NCBI RefSeq assembly: GCF_030161475.1
Contig: NZ_BSUG01000032.1
Span: 62,001-126,000 of the forward strand
Reading direction: 5' to 3'
Length of the DNA: 64,000 nucleotides
Source of the DNA: Tetragenococcus halophilus subsp. flandriensis
GTDB lineage: Bacteria; Bacillota; Bacilli; Lactobacillales; Enterococcaceae
Shown here: positions 1-6,832 of the stretch, piece by piece
Numbering within the stretch: position 1 is the first letter of the stretch
Layout: the number at the start of each line of letters is the position of its first letter
Position numbers and translations under genes: made by a program
Notes under the pieces: model-generated
Seen by the model: only the letters and a program-made list of their open reading frames with translations
Databases searched by the model: none
Told to the model about the DNA's origin: nothing

Positions 1-2
1 AT

Positions 3-143
3 CGTTCTTCCATTGAAATTTTTATAAATGAAAATGAATCAATCACAAGTACTTTTTATATTCAAAGCCCATTGTCCTTATTAAATGTAAAAACTCAAAC
101 AGATCATTTATTTGAAGTTTTAGAACTAGGAAAAATAGGATAA
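3..143 (+). CDS. GH32 family C-terminal end, probable sucrose-6-phosphate hydrolase (partial)
   Basis: The window opens inside a gene; 46 codons remain before the TAA. The peptide begins RSSIEIFINENES, which matches the C-terminal beta-sandwich signature of GH32 invertases and sucrose-6-P hydrolases (D-x-S-S-x-E-I-F-I-N-x-G). GH32 enzymes cleave beta-fructosides such as PTS-imported sucrose-6-P. Only the last part of the beta-sandwich is visible, so the exact substrate cannot be told. A terminator follows directly. Confidence 0.6.
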   Translation, partial: RSSIEIFINENESITSTFYIQSPLSLLNVKTQTDHLFEVLELGKIG

Positions 144-151
144 TATTACTT

Positions 152-190
152 AAACGGCTGCATCGATAGGATGTCAGTCGTTTTTCTTTT
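152..190 (+). terminator. Rho-independent terminator of the GH32 gene
   Basis: A 9-bp stem (AAACGGCTG at 152-160 and CAGTCGTTT at 175-183, one G-T pair) is followed by a T-rich run. It lies 8 bases after the GH32 stop codon. Confidence 0.7.
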
Positions 191-243
191 TGATATAATT
201 TTGACAGCGTAAGGTCAAGCAACAGATAGTAGAATAGAAAAAC

Positions 244-510
244 ATTGTTTATTCAGCGGTTGAACGAACAATAAAAACGGGAAATATTGTTTATTCAGCA
301 ATTGAATGAACAATAAAACCGGAAAATATTGTTTGTTCAGCAATCGAATGAACAATAAAACTGCAAAATATTGTTTATTCAGCAATCGAATGAACAATAA
401 AATTGTAAAATATTGTTTATTCAGTAATCGAACGAACAATAAGACCACAAAATATTGTTTGTTCAGTAGCCGAATGAATAGTAAAATTGAAAAAATTGTT
501 CGTTTAAGTA
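244..510. repeat. Tandem array 1: 42-bp imperfect palindromic repeats
   Basis: Six full units start at 244, 286, 328, 370, 412 and 454, and a degenerate seventh at 495. The period is exactly 42 bp until the last step of 41. Each unit contains ATTGTTTATTC, a 7-nt loop and GAATGAACAAT, an 11-bp stem with one G-T pair, then an A-rich linker. Neighbouring arms could also pair across the linker. Because 42 is a multiple of three, both strands stay open and translate as 14-residue repeats, but there is no ribosome binding site and no coding signal. It sits between two terminators, downstream of both flanking genes. Confidence 0.85.
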
Positions 511-530
511 AACTAATTTGGCTAGAAAAT

Positions 531-578
531 AAAAAGTAAAAGCAGCTAAATGAATAAGATAGCTGCTTTTACTTTTTA
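531..578. terminator. Bidirectional terminator
   Basis: A long stem pairs AAAGTAAAAGCAGCTA (from about 533) with TAGCTGCTTTTACTTT (to about 576). A-rich and T-rich flanks lie on both sides. It overlaps the 3' end of the XRE-like gene at 569-808 and shields that gene and the repeat array from each other. Confidence 0.75.
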
Positions 579-808
579 TTGTTATTATCTACTCTTTCAA
601 GTGAGACAATTTCATTTAAATCATCAATATCCAATGTTTCAGCAATTTTTACTAAGTAATCAATATACAAAGACTCACGTTGTCCACTAGCTAAACGACT
701 TAATTTTGATTTATCTATATCAGCTTCAAGGGCAAGTTTTGATAAGGACCAGCCTTCTTTTTTAAGTAGTTCATGAATATGTACAACCAATTTTCTTTCT
801 GTATACAA
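569..808 (-). CDS. Small XRE-like helix-turn-helix regulator (copy A)
   Basis: A 79-residue protein with a Cro/CI-type HTH: it contains EGWSLSKLALEADIDKSKLS, a typical helix-turn-recognition-helix. The start is placed at TTG 808, preceded by AAAGGA; a longer reading from 868 is possible, but the two paralogues (15305-15541 and 1125-1346) share homology only from this TTG onward. It is about 75% identical to copy B. The upstream 90 bases are also conserved with copy B, including an 18-bp dyad at 875-892. No effector domain is present, so it is probably a small DNA-binding repressor, perhaps autoregulated; the target is unknown. Confidence 0.8.
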   Translation of the reverse strand: MYTERKLVVHIHELLKKEGWSLSKLALEADIDKSKLSRLASGQRESLYIDYLVKIAETLDIDDLNEIVSLERVDNNNKK

Positions 809-874
809 ATAACCAGATCCTTTCAAAAGCTTGTTGCTTATATAAGTATCATAGGTTATAATAAGCATGAAAAC

Positions 875-892
875 GTTGTCCTTATGAGCAAC
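875..892. promoter_or_regulatory. 18-bp dyad upstream of XRE copy A
   Basis: Near-palindrome GTTGTCCTTATGAGCAAC. The same dyad form, GTTGC-N8-GCAAC or a close variant, lies upstream of both paralogues. It is also 40 bases before the divergent CAT gene, so one site could serve both. Operator function is inferred. Confidence 0.5.
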
Positions 893-934
893 GAATAAGA
901 AAGATCAGACGTTTTTTAAAAGGAGGAAAAGGTT

Positions 935-1120
935 GTGGTGAAAATTTTGCAAGTATTTAGTCATAATGCCTTAGTTGCTAAAAATGATAATAATGAATCA
1001 ATGGTTCTTGTTGGAAAAGGGATTGGATTTAATAAGAAGAAAGGTGATCGCATAAATGAAAGCGCTGCCTCTGAAATTTATGTTGAAAGTAAGAGGCAGC
1101 AATTAGAAGAAACGCAGTGA
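935..1120 (+). CDS. Stand-alone CAT RNA-binding protein (LicT/BglG N-terminal domain only)
   Basis: This 61-residue protein resembles the co-antiterminator (CAT) domain that starts BglG/LicT/SacY antiterminators: an opening KILQVFSHNALVAKND, then MVLVGKGIGFNKKKGDRI, the hallmark G-K-G-I-G-F block. Full antiterminators continue into two PRD domains of about 110 residues each; here the gene stops at residue 61. A good site (AGGAGG, 921-926) precedes GTG 935 or GTG 938, so it looks expressed. Isolated CAT domains are known to bind RAT RNA dimerically and constitutively. It may be a truncated antiterminator or a genuine mini-antiterminator. A RAT site lies at 49426 in this window. It converges with the gene at 1125. 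Confidence 0.75.
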   Translation: MVKILQVFSHNALVAKNDNNESMVLVGKGIGFNKKKGDRINESAASEIYVESKRQQLEETQ

Positions 1121-1124
1121 TGTA

Positions 1125-1346
1125 TTATTTATCCTCAATCGTAAAAATTTCGCGAATGTCAGTAATCTCTAATGCTTCAGCAATTTTTATAACAAAGTCA
1201 ATATTGACACGCTTGCGTTTACCGCTAGCTAACTCACTTAAACGAGCGATATCGATACCCGATTGTCGAGAAAGTTCACGTAAAGACATATCATATTTTT
1301 GTGTCAGGTCATGGATATGAATCACTAATTTTTTTTCGTTTTGCAA
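1125..1346 (-). CDS. Small XRE-like helix-turn-helix regulator (copy C)
   Basis: A 73-residue HTH protein related to copies A and B; MSLRELSRQSGIDIARLSEL is the HTH core. I prefer TTG 1346, which aligns with the TTG starts of the other two copies and leaves 9 nt after GAAAGGATGAG. An ATG at 1355 gives three more residues but abuts the binding site. The conserved N-terminal VIHIHDL motif is shared by all three paralogues. An 18-bp dyad lies at 1407-1424. Its 3' end is 4 bp from the CAT gene stop. Probably a small transcriptional regulator. Confidence 0.78.
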   Translation of the reverse strand: MQNEKKLVIHIHDLTQKYDMSLRELSRQSGIDIARLSELASGKRKRVNIDFVIKIAEALEITDIREIFTIEDK

Positions 1347-1406
1347 AAAACTCATCCTTTCATATTGCTATATACAATTATCATAAGGGAAGAGTAAAAA
1401 AATAGC

Positions 1407-1424
1407 GTTGCTTGTTTAGGTAAC
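1407..1424. promoter_or_regulatory. 18-bp dyad upstream of XRE copy C
   Basis: GTTGCTTGTTTAGGTAAC, arms GTTGCTT/AGGTAAC with a 4-base centre. It is the same length and layout as the dyads at 875-892 and 15608-15625, about 60 bp from the gene start. Confidence 0.45.
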
Positions 1425-1470
1425 AAAAATAATTATCCATTTGAAAATGATAGCTAGCGTACGCAAACTT

Positions 1471-1522
1471 AGCTCAAATTTTTTACACAACGATAATGTG
1501 AGAAAAAAATTTGAGCTTTTTC
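1471..1522. terminator. Inverted repeat with T tract, probable terminator
   Basis: AGCTCAAATTTTTT pairs with AAAAAAATTTGAGCT and is followed by TTTTC on the plus strand. It lies in a 300-base gene-free stretch (1347-1662); besides this and the dyad at 1407 I see nothing else there until the terminator at 1608. Confidence 0.5.
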
Positions 1523-1607
1523 TGCTGCCATCATAATGGAAGTTATTACTTACTTAAAAGCTTAGTGAAAAAATATGTGGGATAAAATAGAAAGGTTTTG
1601 TATACAG

Positions 1608-1652
1608 TATAAAAAATAAACCGAGTAGAAAGCTTGCTTTTTTCTACTCGGT
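1608..1652 (-). terminator. Terminator of the 1663-2379 gene
   Basis: A 12-bp stem, ACCGAGTAGAAA (1620-1631) with TTTCTACTCGGT (1641-1652), lies just past the stop codon. A T-rich run follows in the minus direction. Confidence 0.7.
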
Positions 1653-1662
1653 AGTTATCTTT

Positions 1663-2379
1663 TTAAGTGGACAAACAACTTTTTAATAAATTGTTCCGAT
1701 ACCAATCTAGCAAATATTCTTCCCATCTACTTTTTTTCAAATGACCAATGGAATTAGGATTAATGAGAGTGAAATTTTCGCATAATAAAAACATATCAGT
1801 TAAAAATTTTTCATTTGAAGGTACTATTAGTGACAAAAAAGGTAGGTGAGTTTCTTTAATGATACTTAATATGATATTGTCACGATCTGCAATATCATAT
1901 TTTTTCTTTGTCCTTATGTCTTCAAAATAAATATTTCCTTGTGTAATTATTGGGCGGAAACAGCTTAATATGAAAGTGTTAGGCCAAGTTTGAATGATAT
2001 TTTTCTTATTGTCTGCAGGAAACCAGTTTAACATTTTATGAAAAATCTTTTTTCCTTTACTGTCTGCTAGTAGATAATAAACGCGCATTAATTCACAATA
2101 AAGTTTGTAAGGTTGGCGAAAGTCTAAACGATGTTTTATAGTTTTTACCTTTTCAAAATCGAAATAATGATTTTGAATAAACGATAGGGACATTTCACCC
2201 CAGTCATCTTTGCTAGTGTATTCTAGCATGACTTTCATAACTGCTAAAAACATCACATATTCATCCATATCTGGATCTGTTTCCAGCACCTTCTTTATCT
2301 CTTCTTGGATTTCTGCAAAAGGAATTTGCTGCTGTTGTTTTCTAACTACTTTTATCTTTCTTTTTTTGTCATTTTTCAT
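1663..2379 (-). CDS. Unknown protein, short paralogue of the 10846-11988 product
   Basis: I do not recognise the family. The 238-residue protein has a basic lysine-rich N-terminus (residues 1-18), then a helical, aromatic-rich body. From about residue 100 it parallels the 380-residue product at 10846-11988: YYLLADSKGKKIFHKMLNWFPA matches YYLLTTKQGKKEFKKIVQWLPA, and both end this region near WYRNNL/WFRNNL. It lacks the roughly 150-residue C-terminal extension of the longer copy. There is no signal peptide or membrane segment. ATG 2379 has a GAAAGG site. It is monocistronic, with its own terminator. Confidence 0.7.
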   Translation of the reverse strand: MKNDKKRKIKVVRKQQQQIPFAEIQEEIKKVLETDPDMDEYVMFLAVMKVMLEYTSKDDWGEMSLSFIQNHYFDFEKVKTIKHRLDFRQPYKLYCELMRVYYLLADSKGKKIFHKMLNWFPADNKKNIIQTWPNTFILSCFRPIITQGNIYFEDIRTKKKYDIADRDNIILSIIKETHLPFLSLIVPSNEKFLTDMFLLCENFTLINPNSIGHLKKSRWEEYLLDWYRNNLLKSCLST

Positions 2380-2500
2380 TTAAACTTTCCTTTCTCAATT
2401 TTGATATATTTTATCATGAGTGTAAGGAAAGTTTTCTAATGAAGAGGATCAATTTTTTTACTGTGCTTTGATAGACAAAGCGTTAGGATGCGAGTAAATT

Positions 2501-3229
2501 TTATAAGGAAATTCGATCACTATTCATATGAACATCTAAGATAAATTTACTTTGGCTACTTTTGAAAACAGATTTGGAAAATTCAAAAGCACGTCCTTTT
2601 TGATCATAGGCAACTTGTTCAATGACCAGAACGGGGCTAGCTTTTGCTATCTCTAAAGCTTGACTAGCTTCTTGACTAGCTTCTTCAGCGTAAATGGTAC
2701 GGTGAGCGTCTGTTAACTGTAATTTTGCTTCTGTGCCTAAATAATGATAGACAGAATCCTGCAATATTTTTTTATCAAGGGGCGCGATATACACTGGCAT
2801 TATTGTGTGTTCATAACTATACAGTTGGTCGTTAATACTACGTACACGTTTAAACTCATAGACTGGACTGCTTGCTTCAATTCCTAAATTTTCTTGTTCA
2901 TTTTTTTCAGGGAGACGGGCATCAAAGTGTAAAACCTTACTCGTGATTTTTTGGTCACGGTGAGAATAAGTTGTTCCAATAGGCAAGTCTAAGGGTAAAA
3001 GGTCGTTAGAGTCAGTGTTGATTCGTTGGCGCACATAAGTACCCGAGCCTTGTTTACTAAAAATAAGTCCTTCATTTTCTAATAGGTGAAGAGCTTTTTT
3101 TAATGTGATTCTTGAAACGTCATATTTTTTTGCAAAAAAATCTTGTGTAGGTAATAAAGTGCCGGCACGATAATGATTTGTTAAAATATCACGTTTAATA
3201 TCAGAATAAATATCATGGTATTTATACAA
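2501..3229 (-). CDS. GntR-family (HutC/UTRA type) repressor of the glycan cluster
   Basis: A 242-residue protein with an N-terminal winged HTH (about residues 5-70, including KYDVSRITLKKALHLLENEGL and a GSGTYV wing). A C-terminal UTRA sugar-phosphate-binding domain follows (about 85-235). TTG 3229 is favoured because an AGGGGTGG site lies at proper distance; GTG 3238 would add three residues inside that site. Divergent from the EIIC gene at 3390, it probably represses the PTS and glycosidase operon and releases it on binding an imported sugar-phosphate. An inverted repeat at 3284-3321 over the operon promoter is a likely operator. Confidence 0.85.
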   Translation of the reverse strand: MYKYHDIYSDIKRDILTNHYRAGTLLPTQDFFAKKYDVSRITLKKALHLLENEGLIFSKQGSGTYVRQRINTDSNDLLPLDLPIGTTYSHRDQKITSKVLHFDARLPEKNEQENLGIEASSPVYEFKRVRSINDQLYSYEHTIMPVYIAPLDKKILQDSVYHYLGTEAKLQLTDAHRTIYAEEASQEASQALEIAKASPVLVIEQVAYDQKGRAFEFSKSVFKSSQSKFILDVHMNSDRISL

Positions 3230-3283
3230 TTTGTCCACCCCTAATTTTTAATTTGTATATACTTATTATAAACAAAATGTATA

Positions 3284-3321
3284 ATTTGTAAATATAAATA
3301 TTAAATTAGTTGTTTACAAAT
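3284..3321. promoter_or_regulatory. Candidate GntR operator
   Basis: A perfect 9-bp inverted repeat, ATTTGTAAA (3284-3292) and TTTACAAAT (3313-3321), spaced by 20 bases. The right arm covers the -35 element of the divergent operon. Confidence 0.45.
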
Positions 3322-3340
3322 AAGAAAAGTTATATATAAT
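3313..3340 (+). promoter_or_regulatory. Promoter of the PTS/glycan operon
   Basis: -35 TTTACA (3313-3318), 16-bp spacer, -10 TATAAT (3335-3340). It lies 50 bp upstream of the EIIC start. Confidence 0.6.
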
Positions 3341-3349
3341 AGTGTACAA

Positions 3350-3363
3350 GGAAGGCGCTTTCT
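3350..3363 (+). promoter_or_regulatory. Candidate cre (CcpA) site
   Basis: GGAAGGCGCTTTCT matches 11 of 14 positions of the Gram-positive cre consensus TGWAANCGNTNWCA. Its position just downstream of the promoter fits carbon catabolite repression by a CcpA roadblock. Confidence 0.4.
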
Positions 3364-3389
3364 ACAATTTTATTTAAAGGAGAAAAGAA

Positions 3390-4727
3390 ATGAAGTTTAA
3401 TGTTGAAAAATTACAAGAACCCTTACTAAAAGTATCTTCTTGGGTTGAAAGTAATACAATTTTGCAAGCGATTAAGAATGCATTTGTTCGTATTATTCCT
3501 TTTACAGTGGTTGGATCTTTTTCAAATTTGATTCAAATGCAATTGGATGCATTAATCGATAATCAAAATATTACCAATCCAATTGTTACTGGAATTAGTG
3601 AGCTCTTTGGTTATTTGGGTAATGCGACCTTAGGGATCGTGGCGTTAATTGTTGTATTTTCTTCGTCCTATTCTTATGCCACAGAATTAAAAAGGAAAGA
3701 AAAAAATAAAAATCTGAATCCAGTAATTGCTACACTTTTAGCTTTTGCTTCTTATTTTGTAATGGTACCCAATAATGTTAACTTTGAAGATCCAAGTGCT
3801 GAAGTTATTGAAGGATTTGCGAACTCATTTTTTAGTTATGAAGGAATGTTTACCGGACTTATTGTTGGAATGTTATCAGTAGCATTATTTGCCAAATTTA
3901 CCCGTAGTAAATTTACAATTAAAATGCCAGGCAGTGTACCACCGAATGTTTTTGATTCTTTCTTTTCTTTAATTCCAATTAGTGAAGTATTGCTGATTTT
4001 TGGTGTTATTCGGATTATTATTCAATCGTTAGGCTTTGCTTCCTTACTACAAATGATTTCAGACGTGCTTATTGCACCACTACTAACCGTTGGTACTGGT
4101 TTACCAGCAATTTTAGTTGTGATTTTACTACAACAAATTTTATGGTTCTTAGGATTGCATGGATTTAACATTGTGTGGGGCGTTATTTCAGCTTTTTGGT
4201 TGCCAATTTATCTAGAAATTATCGCACAATTTGCTGAAACCCAAAGTTTTGCTGGTATTGAAATTGCGCCCAATACGATGACAAACGTTTATGCGATGAT
4301 TGGTGGTTCAGGCTCGACATTTGGTTTAATTATCGCCATGTGGATGTTTGCTAAAAAAGGCGAAAAAGAACGAGAAGTCGCGAAATTATCCATTATTCCT
4401 GGACTTTTTGGTATCAATGAACCTGTTATTTTTGGTTTACCGATTGTTTTAAATCCAATTATGTTTATTCCATGGGTATTGGTTCCGATGATGAATGCAA
4501 TTATCGCTTATATCGCAACCAGTCTTGGATGGGTTGTTCCGCTGGTTGTTTTGAATTCAGGGAATGAGCCGCTCTTTGTAAGTACCTGGGTGTTAGGAGC
4601 CTTTCGTTTAAGCCCGGTTGTTTTAACCGCTGTTTTAGTTGTATTAGATATTTTCCTTTACGCACCCTTTGTGATTATTAATCAAAGAAATGCACGTAAG
4701 CAAAACGCGGAGATGGCTGAGTCATAA
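3390..4727 (+). CDS. PTS EIIC permease, lactose/cellobiose class
   Basis: The 445-residue membrane protein has about ten hydrophobic segments and typical EIIC-Lac features: an N-terminal LLKVSSWVESNTILQAIKNAF helix, the MPGSVPPNVFDSF loop, and GINEPVIFGLPIVLNPIM near residue 345. There is no EIIA or EIIB domain, and none is encoded nearby, so it must borrow EIIA/EIIB from another system such as 17584-18242. It is the first gene of an operon with GH84, GH38 and GH125 hydrolases, so it likely imports an oligosaccharide or GlcNAc- or mannose-containing fragment. AAAGGAG precedes ATG 3390. Confidence 0.88.
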   Translation: MKFNVEKLQEPLLKVSSWVESNTILQAIKNAFVRIIPFTVVGSFSNLIQMQLDALIDNQNITNPIVTGISELFGYLGNATLGIVALIVVFSSSYSYATELKRKEKNKNLNPVIATLLAFASYFVMVPNNVNFEDPSAEVIEGFANSFFSYEGMFTGLIVGMLSVALFAKFTRSKFTIKMPGSVPPNVFDSFFSLIPISEVLLIFGVIRIIIQSLGFASLLQMISDVLIAPLLTVGTGLPAILVVILLQQILWFLGLHGFNIVWGVISAFWLPIYLEIIAQFAETQSFAGIEIAPNTMTNVYAMIGGSGSTFGLIIAMWMFAKKGEKEREVAKLSIIPGLFGINEPVIFGLPIVLNPIMFIPWVLVPMMNAIIAYIATSLGWVVPLVVLNSGNEPLFVSTWVLGAFRLSPVVLTAVLVVLDIFLYAPFVIINQRNARKQNAEMAES

Positions 4728-4745
4728 AACGAAAGGATTGAAAGG

Positions 4746-6719
4746 ATGTCTAAAAAATTTCTAACGATACTGTCTGTATTTCTAGTAGCGGTTTTGATCA
4801 TAATAGGAGCTATATATTTATTTAACCAGTCTACTGAAAATTCTACGCAAACTGCTAGCCAAGATTCAGCGGTGGTAAAAAAAGAATATAATATTTATCC
4901 TAATCCCCATACGATTAAATATGGGAAAGAAGAATTAGCGATTAATCAAGTAGCACAAGTGATATACGATGATACCATCGATGATACTACTAAGAATAAA
5001 GTAAGTAGTATTTTTAAAGAACAAAATCTACCTGAACCCGGAGTCGCTGATGATGCTTCAGAGGGGCTATTAAATATTTATATAGGCACAAAAGATTCAG
5101 ATGGACCGGCTGAACAACAAGCAGAAGAAATTTTAGCCAATAATGATCAAATTTTTGACTATAATGACGCTTATCAATTAGCTGTTGATGGTGATTCAAT
5201 TGCGATTGTAGGAAAAAATACTGACGCTGCTTTCTATGGACTGACCACGCTAGAAACTATTTTAGAGCAAACAAAAGATGATGTGATTCAACAAGTTCAA
5301 GTAGCAGATTATGCGGATACCGAGATTCGAGGATTCATTGAAGGCTATTATGGTATTCCTTGGTCTAATGAAGACCGTAAGTCATTAATGAAATTTGGCG
5401 GACAGTTCAAAACGACTTCTTATATTTTTGCCCCTAAAGATGATCCATATCATCGAGAAAAATGGGATGATCTATATCCTGAAGAAGAACTTGAAGAGAT
5501 CAGTGATATGGCTGAGGTAGGAAAACAAAATAAGACAGATTTTGTTTGGTCAATATCACCGCTAGGAGAAGTCGCTGAAATTGCGCAAGAAGACGGTGAA
5601 GAAGCGGCAATGGATCTGCTAGATGAAAATAATGAAAAACTGTTAGCTAAATTCGATCAGTTGTATGATGCAGGTGTTAGAGAATTTGGAATTTTAGGTG
5701 ATGATGTTGGCGCACTTCCTCTTGATTATGTGGTCGAGCAAGTCAATGCCGTTTCTGAATGGGCTGATGAAAAAGGTGATGTAAAAGACACGATTTATAC
5801 GCCTGCTGCCTATAATTCTGATTGGGCCTGGGATGATGGTGAAGAATTAAATACTTTAGAAGAAAACTTTGATGAAAATGTTCAAATCCTTTGGACAGGT
5901 GCCAATACCGTCTCACCAGTCACCCAAGATACGGTCGATGATTTTAAAAATCTTGATAATGAAGGTACTGAAAGACGAAATCCTTTGTTTTGGCTTAATT
6001 GGCCGGTAAACGATGTGGATATGGAGCGTGTTTTCTTAGGAAAAGGCGATATGCTTGAAACAGGCGTAACTGATCTTGCAGGTGTAGTTACAAATCCGAT
6101 GCAAGAAGCTGAAGCCTCTAAAGTCGCTATCTTTGCGATTGCTGATTATGCTTGGAACAATGAAGATTTTAATGATCAACAAAGTTGGCAAGACAGCATG
6201 CAATATATTGAATCCAACGCTACTACAGCTTTTTCTACGCTTGCCCAACATATGACACACGCTGATCCAGAAGAAGGTTTAGAAGCAGAAGAAAGCGGAA
6301 ATATCAAAGATTTGCTTGATAATACGCTTGAAAATGTTCAAAATGGGGAGTCGATTCAAGAAACAGCACCTAATTTAATCAAGGAATTAGAATATATTGC
6401 AAACGCCGGAGATATCTATTTAGATGAAGCCAGCAATGAAAAGCTAAAAGATGAATTAGCCCCCTTTGTCCATGCATTACATGATATGGTGTTAGCTGAT
6501 GTTGAATTTATAAAAGCGCAAGAAGCACTTGATGACAGTGATAACAATAAGGCGCAACAACATTTTGACAAAGGTCAAGATTTAAGAGAAAAAAGTTTAG
6601 ACTATGATCGACCTATGCTAGAAGGGGAAGATCCGACAAAAGCAAAACCTGCTGGAAAAAGATTACAACCTTTTAGTAATGAATTAGAAGATGCAGTAAA
6701 GAATAATTTAGAGGAATAG
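4746..6719 (+). CDS. GH84 beta-N-acetylglucosaminidase (NagJ-like), secreted or membrane anchored
   Basis: The 657-residue protein has an N-terminal hydrophobic helix (about 5-27) acting as signal peptide or anchor. An N-terminal alpha/beta domain (about 45-190) and the GH84 barrel follow. The barrel opens with RGFIEGYYGIPWS (195-207) and carries the catalytic Asp pair D319-D320 in GILGDDVG. Family members use substrate-assisted catalysis to remove beta-GlcNAc from glycans. The C-terminal part (about 480-657) is helical. The protein is strikingly acidic, as expected for a surface protein of a salt-adapted bacterium. It follows EIIC by 18 bp and probably trims GlcNAc from host or plant N-glycans outside the cell. 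Confidence 0.85.
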   Translation: MSKKFLTILSVFLVAVLIIIGAIYLFNQSTENSTQTASQDSAVVKKEYNIYPNPHTIKYGKEELAINQVAQVIYDDTIDDTTKNKVSSIFKEQNLPEPGVADDASEGLLNIYIGTKDSDGPAEQQAEEILANNDQIFDYNDAYQLAVDGDSIAIVGKNTDAAFYGLTTLETILEQTKDDVIQQVQVADYADTEIRGFIEGYYGIPWSNEDRKSLMKFGGQFKTTSYIFAPKDDPYHREKWDDLYPEEELEEISDMAEVGKQNKTDFVWSISPLGEVAEIAQEDGEEAAMDLLDENNEKLLAKFDQLYDAGVREFGILGDDVGALPLDYVVEQVNAVSEWADEKGDVKDTIYTPAAYNSDWAWDDGEELNTLEENFDENVQILWTGANTVSPVTQDTVDDFKNLDNEGTERRNPLFWLNWPVNDVDMERVFLGKGDMLETGVTDLAGVVTNPMQEAEASKVAIFAIADYAWNNEDFNDQQSWQDSMQYIESNATTAFSTLAQHMTHADPEEGLEAEESGNIKDLLDNTLENVQNGESIQETAPNLIKELEYIANAGDIYLDEASNEKLKDELAPFVHALHDMVLADVEFIKAQEALDDSDNNKAQQHFDKGQDLREKSLDYDRPMLEGEDPTKAKPAGKRLQPFSNELEDAVKNNLEE

Positions 6720-6736
6720 AATAATTTCTGAAATTT

Positions 6737-6771
6737 ACCTGATTTATGGGTGGATTGTCCATAAGTCAGGT
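6737..6771 (+). other. Intergenic hairpin between GH84 and GH38 genes
   Basis: A 13-bp stem, ACCTGATTTATGG (6737-6749) with CCATAAGTCAGGT (6759-6771), one G-T pair. No T run follows, so it is more likely an mRNA-processing or stabilising hairpin than a terminator; the downstream genes probably remain in the operon. Confidence 0.5.
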
Positions 6772-6832
6772 ATTTGCTTACAAAGTAGCTCAATATAAAA
6801 TAGTTTTAAATATGAGATGAGGAGTGTCGTTT

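Noticed and set aside
244-510. CRISPR array
   Set aside because: Units are contiguous 42-mers whose linkers resemble each other; no unique spacers of constant length between identical repeats and no cas genes.
215-539. Open reading frames of about 77 codons on both strands across array 1
   Set aside because: They exist only because the 42-bp unit is 14 codons long; no ribosome site, overlapping on both strands, low-complexity 14-residue repeats.
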